Of a stretch of DNA of 64,000 nt, positions 7,268 through 16,356 are shown piece by piece. The DNA lies in assembly GCA_041821315.1 (NCBI GenBank), contig JBGUEO010000027.1:1-64000 (forward strand), in the 5' to 3' direction. The DNA comes from DIGJ01 sp041821315 (GTDB taxonomy: Bacteria > Bacillota > Clostridia > Lachnospirales > Lachnospiraceae). Position 1 is the first letter of the stretch, and each line of letters starts with the position of its first letter. Under the pieces are notes generated by a model, which was not told the DNA's origin, searched no databases, and saw only the letters and a program-made list of their open reading frames with translations. The position numbers and the translations under genes are program-made.

Positions 7268-9556
7268 ATGATAAAGTTATTTGAAAAAGGTGCGTATTTA
7301 TTAAATGGCACTGAATTAATGGAAGAAAATTTGGAAACAGAAGCGTTACTTGCAAGTAGATTTGCAGAAAAGAGTGTTCGTAAAGAAGACGCAAAACGTG
7401 GAACTATGGCTTATGAAATATTAGAAAAGCATAATACATCAGGTAATATGAAAAAGCTCAAAATTAAGTTTGATAAACTGACTTCTCATGATATTACATT
7501 TGTTGGAATTATACAAACCGCCAGAGCATCTGGATTGGAACAGTTTCCAGTACCTTATGTTTTGACAAATTGTCATAACAGTTTATGTGCAGTAGGTGGG
7601 ACAATCAATGAGGATGACCATATGTTTGGATTATCCTGTGCTAAAAAATATGGTGGAATTTATGTGCCACCGCATCAAGCGGTTATTCATCAGTTTGCAA
7701 GAGAAATGTTAGCAGCTGGTGGAAATATGATTCTAGGTTCGGACAGCCATACAAGATATGGTGCACTTGGAACAATGGCAATTGGAGAAGGTGGACCTGA
7801 ACTTGTAAAGCAATTATTATCGAAATCATATGATATAAACTTACCAGATGTTGTAGGTGTTTATTTGACTGGGAAACCACAAAAAGGTGTAGGCCCTCAG
7901 GATATCGCACTTGCAATTATTGGCGCCGTATTTGCAAATGGATATGTAAATAACAAAATAATGGAGTTCATTGGAGATGGTGTGGACAACTTAAGTGTTG
8001 ACTATCGTATTGGTGTTGATGTAATGACAACAGAAACAACATGTCTATCCTCTATTTGGAAAACAGATGATAAAGTGAAAGAATTCTATGAGATTCATAA
8101 TCGTTCCGATGATTATAAAGAGATGATGCCAAAATCAATTGCCTATTATGATGGAATGGTTTATGTTGACTTATCTGAAATTAAGCCAATGATTGCAATG
8201 CCGTTCCATCCAAGTAATGTTTACACCATTGAAGAGTTGAATCAAAATCTTATGGACATCTTAGATGATGTAGAGAAAAAGGCACTTGTAAGTCTTGATA
8301 ATAGTAAGGTAAGCTATACCTTGAAAGATAAGGTTCATAATGGAAGATTGTATGTAGAGCAAGGCGTTATTGCTGGTTGTGCGGGTGGTGGATTTGAAAA
8401 TATCTGTGATGCAGCAGATATCTTAAAAGGAAAGTTTATTGGATCCGATGAGTTTTCGTTAAGTGTATACCCAGCCAGTCAGCCAATCAATATGGAGCTT
8501 ATTAAAAATGGAAGGGTAGCAGAACTTATGGCTACGGGAGCAACCATTCGTACCGCTTTTTGCGGACCATGTTTTGGTGCTGGAGATGTGCCTGCCAATA
8601 ATGGGTTGAGTATTCGTCATTCTACAAGAAACTTCCCAAACAGAGAAGGTTCTAAAATTACAAGTGGCCAAATTGCATCGGTAGCATTGATGGATGCACG
8701 TTCTATCGCTGCGACGGCTGCAAATAAAGGATATTTAATACCGGCAACCGATATTGATGTAACCTTTTCAAAACCAAAATACTTCTTTGACCGTACCATT
8801 TATGATAACCGGGTATATAATGGGATTGGAAAAGCAGATACAAGTAAAGAACTTAAGTTTGGTCCAGGAATCGTAGACTGGCCTCCTATGGTTGAGCTAA
8901 CTGATGATATATTACTTCGTGTTGTTTCAGTTATACATGATCCTGTTACAACAACGGATGAATTAATTCCATCAGGAGAAACCTCTTCCTATCGTTCCAA
9001 TCCATTGGGGTTAGCAGAGTTTACATTATCACGTAAAGACCCAGCTTATGTTGGAAAATCGAAAGCAGTACGTGCGGTAGAAGAAATTCGTCGGATGAAT
9101 TCTGGTGCTGTGAGCGAAGATAAAGAATTTGAACAGGTATTTAAAGTAATAAAGACTGCGTACCCAGAGGTAACAGAGAAATTAACTGAAATCGGTAGTG
9201 TAATCTATGCGGTTAAGCCGGGTGATGGTTCTGCAAGAGAGCAGGCTGCAAGCTGTCAGAGAGTACTTGGCGGGCTTGCAAATATAGCTTCTGAATATGC
9301 AACAAAGAGATATCGTTCCAATTTAATCAATTGGGGTATGCTTCCATTTATTTTGGATGGGAAGGAACCTTTTGAAAATGGTGATTTTATCTTTATAAAA
9401 AATATAAAAGAATCAATTAAGAATAAAGATAGCGAAATAAAAGCCTATGTGGTCAAGGATTCTTTAAAAGAGTTTTCCTTAAAACTTGGTGAATTAACGG
9501 ATGATGAGAGAGCAATTATTGAAAAAGGCTGTCTTATCAATTATTACCATGGGTAG
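7268..9556 (+). CDS. aconitase-superfamily hydratase, YbhJ-like
   Basis: The 762-residue protein belongs to the 4Fe-4S aconitase superfamily. The three cluster cysteines are in place: Cys371 in IAGCAGGG, and Cys432 and Cys435 in AFCGPCFGAGD. The DSHTRYGALGTMAIGEGG segment is the usual active-site region, and the C-terminal swivel domain includes VKPGDGSAREQAASCQRV. Length and the GCAGGG motif match the E. coli YbhJ branch better than AcnA or AcnB, so the true substrate may not be citrate. AGGAGG precedes the start. It is monocistronic, with a promoter and a strong terminator. I found no citrate synthase or isocitrate dehydrogenase nearby to suggest a TCA role. Confidence 0.85.
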   Translation: MIKLFEKGAYLLNGTELMEENLETEALLASRFAEKSVRKEDAKRGTMAYEILEKHNTSGNMKKLKIKFDKLTSHDITFVGIIQTARASGLEQFPVPYVLTNCHNSLCAVGGTINEDDHMFGLSCAKKYGGIYVPPHQAVIHQFAREMLAAGGNMILGSDSHTRYGALGTMAIGEGGPELVKQLLSKSYDINLPDVVGVYLTGKPQKGVGPQDIALAIIGAVFANGYVNNKIMEFIGDGVDNLSVDYRIGVDVMTTETTCLSSIWKTDDKVKEFYEIHNRSDDYKEMMPKSIAYYDGMVYVDLSEIKPMIAMPFHPSNVYTIEELNQNLMDILDDVEKKALVSLDNSKVSYTLKDKVHNGRLYVEQGVIAGCAGGGFENICDAADILKGKFIGSDEFSLSVYPASQPINMELIKNGRVAELMATGATIRTAFCGPCFGAGDVPANNGLSIRHSTRNFPNREGSKITSGQIASVALMDARSIAATAANKGYLIPATDIDVTFSKPKYFFDRTIYDNRVYNGIGKADTSKELKFGPGIVDWPPMVELTDDILLRVVSVIHDPVTTTDELIPSGETSSYRSNPLGLAEFTLSRKDPAYVGKSKAVRAVEEIRRMNSGAVSEDKEFEQVFKVIKTAYPEVTEKLTEIGSVIYAVKPGDGSAREQAASCQRVLGGLANIASEYATKRYRSNLINWGMLPFILDGKEPFENGDFIFIKNIKESIKNKDSEIKAYVVKDSLKEFSLKLGELTDDERAIIEKGCLINYYHG

Positions 9557-9581
9557 GATGCAATTTCTAATTCAATAAGAT

Positions 9582-9636
9582 AAGAGCCTTTGTCAATTGA
9601 GAAAAGTTTAAATTTCAATTGGCAAGGGCTCTTTTT
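9582..9636 (+). terminator. strong intrinsic terminator of the aconitase-like gene
   Basis: A 19-base arm (9582-9600, starting AAGAGCCTTTG) pairs with 9615-9633 with two G-U pairs, followed by Ts. The A-rich left side may let it also end the convergent AI-2E gene. Confidence 0.85.
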
Positions 9637-9668
9637 AACCTTATCAGGGAAGTTCTCCGCTTTTACAT

Positions 9669-11027
9669 TTATTGTTTGTCTTGGTTAGAAGTTTCATCTT
9701 TATTTGGAACGTCTTTTTTTCCCTTTTTTTCTTTTTTGTCTTGTTCTTCAAACGAATATGTTTGGATTGGTATATATACTACCTCACCATCCAGCCACTG
9801 AATACTCTCAATCTCCTCATATTCTTCCGAGGTTTGTTTGAGCTCCTTTTTATTTAATAAATAAGAAATAAAACGTCTGACAATATAATAGAATACAGCA
9901 AAGGTAGGAACACCAACTAACATACCGACAAGACCAAACAAGCCACCACCTAGTAAAATAGAAAATATGACCCAAAAGGCGGAAAGTCCAGTGGAATCTC
10001 CTAGAATCTTAGGCCCTATAATATTTCCATCGATTTGTTGAATCACCAGAATAAATATAATGAAATATAGCGCATGAATTGGGCTTGCTACTAAAATGAG
10101 TAAGGCACTAGGAATTGCTCCGATGTAAGGCCCAAAAAATGGAACGATATTGGTCACTCCTATAATTACACTTATGAGTAATGTATATGGCATATTAAGA
10201 ATCGAAAGCCCGATGAAGCAAAGAACACCAATTATGGTGGAATCAATTACTTTCCCCACAATAAAACCACTAAAAATACGGTTGCTTTGGCGAACAACAT
10301 CAATTATTTCATTTGCAACGGAGTGTTTGCATATAGCATAAACAAGCATTTTTCCTTGTGCACAAAACTTTTCTTTGCTGCTAAGGACATAAACGGAAAC
10401 AATGAGACCGATTACAAGATTTTTAAAAACGGTTAGAATACTCAAAACTCCAGTTGCAAAATAAGTAGCCCAGATATTTAGCTGAGGGAGTAGGTCTCCT
10501 TGTGCCCATTGTTGAAAATAGAGACTTATTTTATTAATCATTTGATCAATATAGTTAGAGACCATTTGATTGGAAATAGTTAGGGATTCCACCCAGTTGC
10601 TTAATTGTGTAATATTGTTTGGAAGTTCTGTTACAATACCAAGAATGGTAATATAAACTTGTGGTATAATTAAACTGCCTAAAATATACACAAAGAAAAG
10701 AGCAATAATGAAAGCGATTAAGATACTGACAAAGCGAATGATACGTTTTGCCTTTTCTTCATTTTTTATACTAGAATAAACGAGTCGTAATATGGTATGG
10801 TCAAAAAAATTAACAACAGGATTTAATATATAGGCAATTACAAGACCCCAGATGATAGGTTGCAAAATGTTTAAAATTCGCATAAAAAAATGGTGAATAG
10901 TGTTCAAGCGGAAGAGTAAAAAGAAAAAAATCACAGAAGCAGCAATTACCAAAAATGCTACAATCCCTTGAAACAGATATTTTCGTAAACCTGCTCGTGT
11001 GCTAGTTTCGGTACTTTCGATTTTCAT
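9669..11027 (-). CDS. AI-2E family transporter (PF01594-type permease)
   Basis: The 452-residue protein has hydrophobic segments at about residues 15-35, 40-60, 85-120, 195-225, 255-275, 285-330 and 345-375, with the GFIVGKVIDS, PFFGPYIGAIPS and DSTGLSAFWVIFSILLGGGL stretches typical of the family. Members export autoinducer-2 or act as sodium/proton antiporters, so substrate is uncertain. The C-terminal 60 residues are cytoplasmic and end in a Lys/Asp-rich tail. AAAGGA precedes the start on the reverse strand. It stands alone, divergent from an amidase gene. Confidence 0.85.
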   Translation of the reverse strand: MKIESTETSTRAGLRKYLFQGIVAFLVIAASVIFFFLLFRLNTIHHFFMRILNILQPIIWGLVIAYILNPVVNFFDHTILRLVYSSIKNEEKAKRIIRFVSILIAFIIALFFVYILGSLIIPQVYITILGIVTELPNNITQLSNWVESLTISNQMVSNYIDQMINKISLYFQQWAQGDLLPQLNIWATYFATGVLSILTVFKNLVIGLIVSVYVLSSKEKFCAQGKMLVYAICKHSVANEIIDVVRQSNRIFSGFIVGKVIDSTIIGVLCFIGLSILNMPYTLLISVIIGVTNIVPFFGPYIGAIPSALLILVASPIHALYFIIFILVIQQIDGNIIGPKILGDSTGLSAFWVIFSILLGGGLFGLVGMLVGVPTFAVFYYIVRRFISYLLNKKELKQTSEEYEEIESIQWLDGEVVYIPIQTYSFEEQDKKEKKGKKDVPNKDETSNQDKQ

Positions 11028-11069
11028 AAGAATATCCTTTCTATAATGGTTCTATGTATTAATAGAAAT

Positions 11070-11078
11070 ATTATAGCA
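11070..11078 (-). promoter_or_regulatory. extended -10 promoter of the AI-2E gene (reverse strand)
   Basis: On the reverse strand the sequence reads TGCTATAAT, a TGn-extended -10. No good -35 box lies upstream, which is normal for this class. Confidence 0.5.
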
Positions 11079-11152
11079 GATTACGAGTGAAAAAAAAGCA
11101 CTTTTCCTTTTTTTATTCATATGCTAGTAGAAAAAGGAAAATGAGGTACTTT

Positions 11153-11689
11153 ATGGCATATAAAGTAACAATTGATGCTGGACACGGTGGATTTGATAAT
11201 GGAGCAACTTATGAGAATCGAAAGGAAAAAGATGAGGCACTGCGACTTGCATTGCTGGTGGGACAAATCCTTTCTGACAATGGTATAGATGTTAATTATA
11301 CAAGGACAATCGATGTATATCAACGTCCAGCAAGAAAGGCGGAAATAGCAAATGAAACGGGTTCTGATTTATTTGTTTCCATTCATCGAAATTCAGCGGA
11401 TTACCCAAATCATTACAATGGAGTAGAAACGTTGGTATATAATAAAGGAGATATGAAAGAAGTACTTGCAAATAATATCAATGATGAATTAGGAACGGTG
11501 GGGTATAATGTGATAGGAGTAGAAGAAAGACCAAATCTAATCGTACTCAATCAAACACAGATGCCATCCATTTTGGTAGAAGCAGGATTTATTAACTCGG
11601 ACATGGATAATCAATTATATGATGAAAAATTTTACGAGACAGGAAGTGCGATTGCCAGAGGAATTATAAAAACAATTATGAAGGAGTAA
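11153..11689 (+). CDS. N-acetylmuramoyl-L-alanine amidase (Amidase_3), without signal peptide
   Basis: The enzyme cleaves the amide bond between MurNAc and L-alanine in peptidoglycan. Zinc ligands and the catalytic residue are visible: His in DAGHGGFDNG, Glu in the KDEALRLA helix, His in SIHRNS, and Glu in ILVEAGFINS. The ATG at 11153 follows GAGG by six bases and gives 178 residues, just the catalytic domain. Possible upstream starts are GTG 11087 and ATG 11141; even the longest adds only a Lys/Phe/Tyr-rich, poorly hydrophobic stretch, not a convincing signal peptide. A cytoplasmic wall hydrolase suggests release into the mother cell or forespore, or export by another route. It is alone, followed by folD after about 100 bases. 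Confidence 0.85.
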   Translation: MAYKVTIDAGHGGFDNGATYENRKEKDEALRLALLVGQILSDNGIDVNYTRTIDVYQRPARKAEIANETGSDLFVSIHRNSADYPNHYNGVETLVYNKGDMKEVLANNINDELGTVGYNVIGVEERPNLIVLNQTQMPSILVEAGFINSDMDNQLYDEKFYETGSAIARGIIKTIMKE

Positions 11690-11785
11690 TCATAAAAGAT
11701 AAAATGTAATTTTTTGAAAATGGTCTTTTCATTTTTAAAAACTTATTATAAAATGAAACAAATGAGAAAGGAAGGATGAATCAAC

Positions 11786-12622
11786 GTGGCAAAAATCATT
11801 GATGGAAAGAAAATTTCACAAGAAATAAAAGAGGAGTTACGAGAAAAAGTAGCAAGTAATAAGAAAAATGGCGATGAAATATGTTTAGCTGTTATACAGG
11901 TGGGAGAGGATCCAGCTTCCAGTGTATATGTTAGAAATAAAAAGAAAGCATGTGAGTACATTGGAATTCAATCATTATCTTATGAGTTGAAGGAAGAGAC
12001 AACAGAAGATGAATTAATTGAACTTGTAGATAAACTAAATAACGATGATGCAATTAATGGAATTTTAGTACAACTTCCATTGCCAAGTCATATCAATGAA
12101 GACAATATTATCAAAGCAATTGATCCGATGAAAGATGTAGATGGATTTCATCCAGAAAGTGTAGGAGCATTATGCATAGGGCAAGAAGGGTTTATTTCTT
12201 GTACACCTGCGGGAATAATTGAGCTGTTAAAGCGTTCTCAAATTGAAATAGAAGGAAAAGAGTGTGTCATTGTTGGAAGAAGTAATATTGTAGGAAAGCC
12301 AATGGCACTTCTTTTACTCAAAGAAAATGGAACGGTAACAGTATGCCACTCTAAAACAAAAAATCTAAAAGATATTACAAAACGAGCAGACATTTTAGTT
12401 GTTGCAATCGGAAAACCTAAATTTATTACGGCACAACATGTGAAGGCGGGAGCTGTAGTGATTGATGTGGGAATACATCGGGATGAGAACAATAAACTTT
12501 GCGGTGATGTAGATTTTAATTCGGTAGAACCAGTTGCATCTTATATTACGCCAGTTCCTGGTGGAGTTGGCCCAATGACAATTGCTATGTTAATGAAAAA
12601 CTGCATCGAAACAGTAAAATAA
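11786..12622 (+). CDS. folD: bifunctional methylene-THF dehydrogenase/methenyl-THF cyclohydrolase
   Basis: FolD interconverts 5,10-methylene-THF, 5,10-methenyl-THF and 10-formyl-THF. The catalytic Tyr and Lys are in YVRNKKKACEYIGI (near residue 50), the Gln/Leu/Pro motif is GILVQLPLP, the Rossmann fold shows VGRSNIVGKPMALLLL, and the signature PGGVGPMTIAML ends the protein. The length of 278 residues is typical. The start is GTG, preceded by AAGGAAGG. It supplies the same 10-formyl-THF pool as fhs. A hypothetical gene follows at 28 bases, probably in the same transcript. Confidence 0.97.
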   Translation: MAKIIDGKKISQEIKEELREKVASNKKNGDEICLAVIQVGEDPASSVYVRNKKKACEYIGIQSLSYELKEETTEDELIELVDKLNNDDAINGILVQLPLPSHINEDNIIKAIDPMKDVDGFHPESVGALCIGQEGFISCTPAGIIELLKRSQIEIEGKECVIVGRSNIVGKPMALLLLKENGTVTVCHSKTKNLKDITKRADILVVAIGKPKFITAQHVKAGAVVIDVGIHRDENNKLCGDVDFNSVEPVASYITPVPGGVGPMTIAMLMKNCIETVK

Positions 12623-12650
12623 GTGAAAGTAACTGATAGTGGAGAATACG

Positions 12651-13088
12651 ATGGAAAATCTTTTTTTGGAATATGGTGGCGAACAATATGTAGTATTATT
12701 AAATGACGGTTCCCTGAAAAAGGAATGTTTGCGAATTGATGAATATGTCTTATATATTGGAGAAGAATTGTCAAACTATCAAGGCGGTATCGTAATTGCT
12801 AAAGATGTAATAAATGCATTTGATTTTAATGATAAATATCCTTGTTATTGTTATCAAATTGTGTTAGAGCTTATTATGAGTGAAGGAAAGGTAATAACAA
12901 CGATTAATCATAGTCGGGCGATGCATCGCATACGAATGAACATTGAGAAGGGTCTTCGAAGTCTTGATAATGAGATGGATTTGGCTTGTATAAATAAATT
13001 TCTGCGTGCTACCTTTGTAAAGAAATATGCCGGCCGTAATTTTTTCTTTAATCGATGGTGGCTATTTCGACGAAACAGGAATAAATGA
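12651..13088 (+). CDS. unknown 145-residue protein downstream of folD
   Basis: I do not recognise it. The N-terminal half looks like a small beta-rich domain (EYGGEQYVVLLNDGSLKKE, then IVIAKDVINAFD). The C-terminal half is helical and ends in a strongly basic, aromatic tail (FFFNRWWLFRRNRNK), which could bind membrane lipid or nucleic acid. There is no signal peptide or clear membrane span. The ATG at 12651, with GGAG seven bases upstream, is preferred to a GTG at 12639. Its stop codon lies inside the left arm of the convergent terminator. Confidence 0.7.
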   Translation: MENLFLEYGGEQYVVLLNDGSLKKECLRIDEYVLYIGEELSNYQGGIVIAKDVINAFDFNDKYPCYCYQIVLELIMSEGKVITTINHSRAMHRIRMNIEKGLRSLDNEMDLACINKFLRATFVKKYAGRNFFFNRWWLFRRNRNK

Positions 13089-13149
13089 GGCTGTTGAAAC
13101 GTAAAAGCGTTAGTAAGTTCGCTTTTACGTTTACAACAGCCTCATTTAT
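13081..13149. terminator. strong bidirectional terminator, convergent genes
   Basis: A nearly perfect inverted repeat of about 29 bp (one bulged A) pairs 13081-13109 with 13120-13149 around a ten-base loop. The core arm reads GAGGCTGTTGAAACG. The left arm contains the stop codon of the upstream gene. It separates the forward gene from the reverse membrane-protein gene. Confidence 0.85.
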
Positions 13150-13162
13150 TGGATGAAGTGCA

Positions 13163-14797
13163 TTACTGAATGGTAGTAACGCTATTATAGTCGGTTCCTT
13201 CGATATACGATAAAGTAATCTGATCGCCTATGCTATAAGAAACAATGGAAATATTGTCTGAAACTGCAATATCATAGATTGCGGAGCGTCCATCGAGAAG
13301 TATAAAATAGTGCGAATTGCCATCGATTACACATTCTGAAATTTTTCGTATTGTTCCTGTAACTTTTGCATCATTGGTGGTATCTTTAACACTTATATTA
13401 CTATCTTTAAGTTGTGTGATATAATCGCTTTCACATTCTGTTATAGTATCACCGATTGCCACTACCGTATATTGTTGAATATTTACCATAGCATATTTTT
13501 TTACGAGTCCAGCAGCATCTTTTAAGGCGATAAAATAGGTTGGTTGTTTTTGAATATTTAAAAGAAGTGGAAAGGTAGCGGCATAGGATAAATTCTGTAC
13601 TTTACCTTCCGCCGAGCCCATTGCAGAATATTCTTTTGCCCCAGCAATTGAGTAGTAGCGTGTTTCGGCTGTACGTTGATTCATTAAAACAAATCCGACA
13701 ATCGATTCGTCACTGGTAACACTTGTTATACCCGTATATACCCAAACATCGTTATCGAGAGCAATATAGTTGTACCCTTCTGTTGTCTGAAGACAATCTT
13801 TTTGACTTAAAAGGGAATTAAAATAGCCATGTTTTAACGTGCCATAGTAATTATAATAAGAAATTAGTAATTCGGAAGAATATACGCGGTCAATCCAAGT
13901 TGGAACATCTGCTACATTGTAGTTTGTAAGTTCACCGGTTACTGCATTTACAAGGATAACTTTTTGAATACTCTGACCTCCAAATAGTCCAATTGTAAAA
14001 TCTTTTACTGGACAGACCCAATAAGGAGTACCATCATCGTTCACTTCGAAGTTAAGGGTATCAAAAATGTAAGTCGGATAGTTAAAGCGAAGGTATCGCT
14101 GGATGTATCGTCCAAAATGCTCAGATTCCGAGTACTTAATTCCTTCAGAAAGTTTTACACATTCTGCAATCTGTGTGGTCATATCAATTTTCATATAGGC
14201 AGGTAATCCGCTGCCTCTATTGGTTAACCATTTAAATATATTGGCGTATTTTAGCGGTGTTACACGGACTGGAGTATCATTTTGATTAATTTGTGCATAG
14301 TTATCGGCAACTTCAAACTGTGAGACAAATTCAACCATACTACCCATTTTTCTTGAAGCAAGCAGCGCGGCCGAATCTTTGTCTAAGATTGGAATATCGT
14401 TAAACGAAATTTCTTTTACATCCTCAGAAAAATCTCGAGTTTCTATATCAATTAAGTCACGATATTTTCTCGCATTGATGATAGGGGAAGATAGAATACT
14501 TCCGATGATAAAAACGAGAAATAAAAGCAAGGTAGAAATCAAAAGAATTTTAAATATGCGATTTTTTTTGAGCGGTGTAGCTAATTTAATGTCAATAGAA
14601 CCGCCGCCTTTTTGCTGTAATTTCAAACGATTTCCCAAGAATACCGAGATAATAGTTGCAATAACAAAACAAGCAATGATAAAGAACCAAAAATCGGAGG
14701 AATGAATATTAAGTGCGGGTAAATAAATATAGTAACTTATAGAACCAATCAGTAATATTAAAATTACTGCAAGGAAAACAAATTTCACTTTTTTCAT
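13163..14797 (-). CDS. unknown membrane protein with large extracytoplasmic domain
   Basis: The 544-residue protein has three hydrophobic helices at about residues 5-25, 33-55 and 80-102, then some 440 residues without a membrane span. The soluble part reads as mainly beta strands, and the last 70 residues (GTIRKISECVIDGNSHYFIL... ISIVSYSIGDQITLSYIEG) look like a small OB-like barrel. I know no family name for it. The ATG at 14797 has GGGAG six bases upstream; a longer in-frame start at 14884 lacks a ribosome-binding site. No neighbours share its strand. A surface or envelope-stress role is a guess only. Confidence 0.7.
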   Translation of the reverse strand: MKKVKFVFLAVILILLIGSISYYIYLPALNIHSSDFWFFIIACFVIATIISVFLGNRLKLQQKGGGSIDIKLATPLKKNRIFKILLISTLLLFLVFIIGSILSSPIINARKYRDLIDIETRDFSEDVKEISFNDIPILDKDSAALLASRKMGSMVEFVSQFEVADNYAQINQNDTPVRVTPLKYANIFKWLTNRGSGLPAYMKIDMTTQIAECVKLSEGIKYSESEHFGRYIQRYLRFNYPTYIFDTLNFEVNDDGTPYWVCPVKDFTIGLFGGQSIQKVILVNAVTGELTNYNVADVPTWIDRVYSSELLISYYNYYGTLKHGYFNSLLSQKDCLQTTEGYNYIALDNDVWVYTGITSVTSDESIVGFVLMNQRTAETRYYSIAGAKEYSAMGSAEGKVQNLSYAATFPLLLNIQKQPTYFIALKDAAGLVKKYAMVNIQQYTVVAIGDTITECESDYITQLKDSNISVKDTTNDAKVTGTIRKISECVIDGNSHYFILLDGRSAIYDIAVSDNISIVSYSIGDQITLSYIEGTDYNSVTTIQ

Positions 14798-15007
14798 GTT
14801 TACTCCCATCTGCCACGTATGTGGCGATAGATGAAAGGCTGAGGCAATTAAAATGTACCTTCCATCTGTATTTATATACAACACTCAAAATCATACCATG
14901 AAAACTAGAAAAATTAAATAGCATCCGAAATTTTTTACTATTTCTTTTTTTAAAAAAGAATGGTACAATAGTGGGCGTAAATCCATTAAGAAAGGAAAAC
15001 GTGTAAT

Positions 15008-16336
15008 TTGAAAATATTATTTATTTCACTTGGATGTGATAAAAACTTAGTTGACAGTGAGGTTATGCTTGGAATCATTCGTGAGAAAAATTATGAAATA
15101 ACAAATGATGAAAAAGAAGCAGATATCATTATTATTAATACATGTTGTTTTATTCAGGATGCAAAGGAAGAAAGCATTGAAACAATTATTGAGATGGCAC
15201 AGTTAAAGGCGAGTGCACATTTGAAAGCATTAATTGTAACAGGATGCCTTGCACAAAGATATCACAATGAAATCAAAGAAGAAATTCCGGAGGTAGATGC
15301 CATCGTTGGTACAACCGGTTATGAAAAAATTGGGGATATTATTGAGGAGGCAATCAACGGAAGGCAGGCCGAGAGCTTTGCTGATATTGATTATCTTCCA
15401 AAAGGAAATGGAAAGCGAGTAAACACAACGGGTGGATATTACTCCTATCTAAAAATTGCAGAGGGTTGTGATAAACATTGTACGTATTGTATTATACCAA
15501 GTATCCGCGGTAATTACAGAAGTGTTCCAATGGAACAACTACTAGAAGAAGCAACAATGCTTGCTTCAAATGGTGTAAAAGAATTAATCCTTGTTGCACA
15601 GGAAACGACCTTATATGGGGTTGACTTATATGGAAAAAAATCACTTCCCCTCCTTTTGAAAGAATTATGTAAGATATCGGGGCTTGCGTGGATTCGAATT
15701 CTTTATTGCTATCCAGAAGAAATAACACAAGAGCTGATTCAAACAATAAAAGAAGAAGATAAGGTCTGCAATTACTTAGATATTCCAATCCAACATAGCT
15801 CCGATTCTATGCTAAAACGTATGGGTAGAAAAACTTCAAGAGATGACTTGATTCAAATGATTGAACTTCTTCGCCAGGAAATTCCTGACATTGCACTTCG
15901 AACGACATTGATAACCGGATTTCCAGGAGAAACAGAAACCGATCATGAAGAATTACTTGATTTTGTGGATCAAATGGAATTCGATCGATTGGGAGTTTTC
16001 CCGTATTCACCAGAGGAAGGGACTCCAGCAGCAGATATGAACGATCAGGTAGCAGAAAATATAAAGATACAAAGGCAAGAAGAAATAATGGAACTTCAAC
16101 AAGGGATTGCCTTCCAAAGAGCGGAACTTATGTTAGCTCGACGGGTGCGGGTATTGATTGAAGGAAAGTTGCCAGAGGATGGAGTCTACATTGGTAGAAC
16201 ATATAAAGATGCACCAAATGTCGACGGCTTGATTTTTGTAAAATCGAGCAAAGAGTTGCTTTCTGGTGAGATGGTTGATGTATATATTACAGAAGCAAAA
16301 GAATATGACTTGGTAGGAGAATTGATAGAAGTTTGA
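15008..16336 (+). CDS. rimO: ribosomal protein S12 methylthiotransferase
   Basis: RimO adds a methylthio group to an aspartate of ribosomal protein S12 using two 4Fe-4S clusters and SAM. The N-terminal UPF0004 cysteines appear as LGCDKN, NTCCFI and TGCLAQ; the radical SAM motif is CDKHCTYCIIPS; a TRAM domain ends the protein (RVRVLIEGKLPEDGVYIGRT). The 442 residues match the family. The start is TTG, since the nearby GTG at 15001 runs straight into a stop; AAAGGA lies 11 bases upstream. A -10-like TGGTACAAT is at 14961-14969. rimO, pgsA and cinA form one operon. Confidence 0.97.
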   Translation: MKILFISLGCDKNLVDSEVMLGIIREKNYEITNDEKEADIIIINTCCFIQDAKEESIETIIEMAQLKASAHLKALIVTGCLAQRYHNEIKEEIPEVDAIVGTTGYEKIGDIIEEAINGRQAESFADIDYLPKGNGKRVNTTGGYYSYLKIAEGCDKHCTYCIIPSIRGNYRSVPMEQLLEEATMLASNGVKELILVAQETTLYGVDLYGKKSLPLLLKELCKISGLAWIRILYCYPEEITQELIQTIKEEDKVCNYLDIPIQHSSDSMLKRMGRKTSRDDLIQMIELLRQEIPDIALRTTLITGFPGETETDHEELLDFVDQMEFDRLGVFPYSPEEGTPAADMNDQVAENIKIQRQEEIMELQQGIAFQRAELMLARRVRVLIEGKLPEDGVYIGRTYKDAPNVDGLIFVKSSKELLSGEMVDVYITEAKEYDLVGELIEV

Positions 16337-16356
16337 TCGTATATAGGAGGAGCAAA

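Noticed and set aside
11708..11722. Second CodY-like 15-mer upstream of folD
   Set aside because: AATTTTTTGAAAATG matches 13 of 15, but AT-rich DNA gives such hits often, and there is no clear promoter to place it against.
14798..14884. Longer start for the reverse membrane protein
   Set aside because: The extra 29 residues do not look like a signal or helix, and no ribosome-binding site precedes them; GGGAG is correctly placed for 14797.
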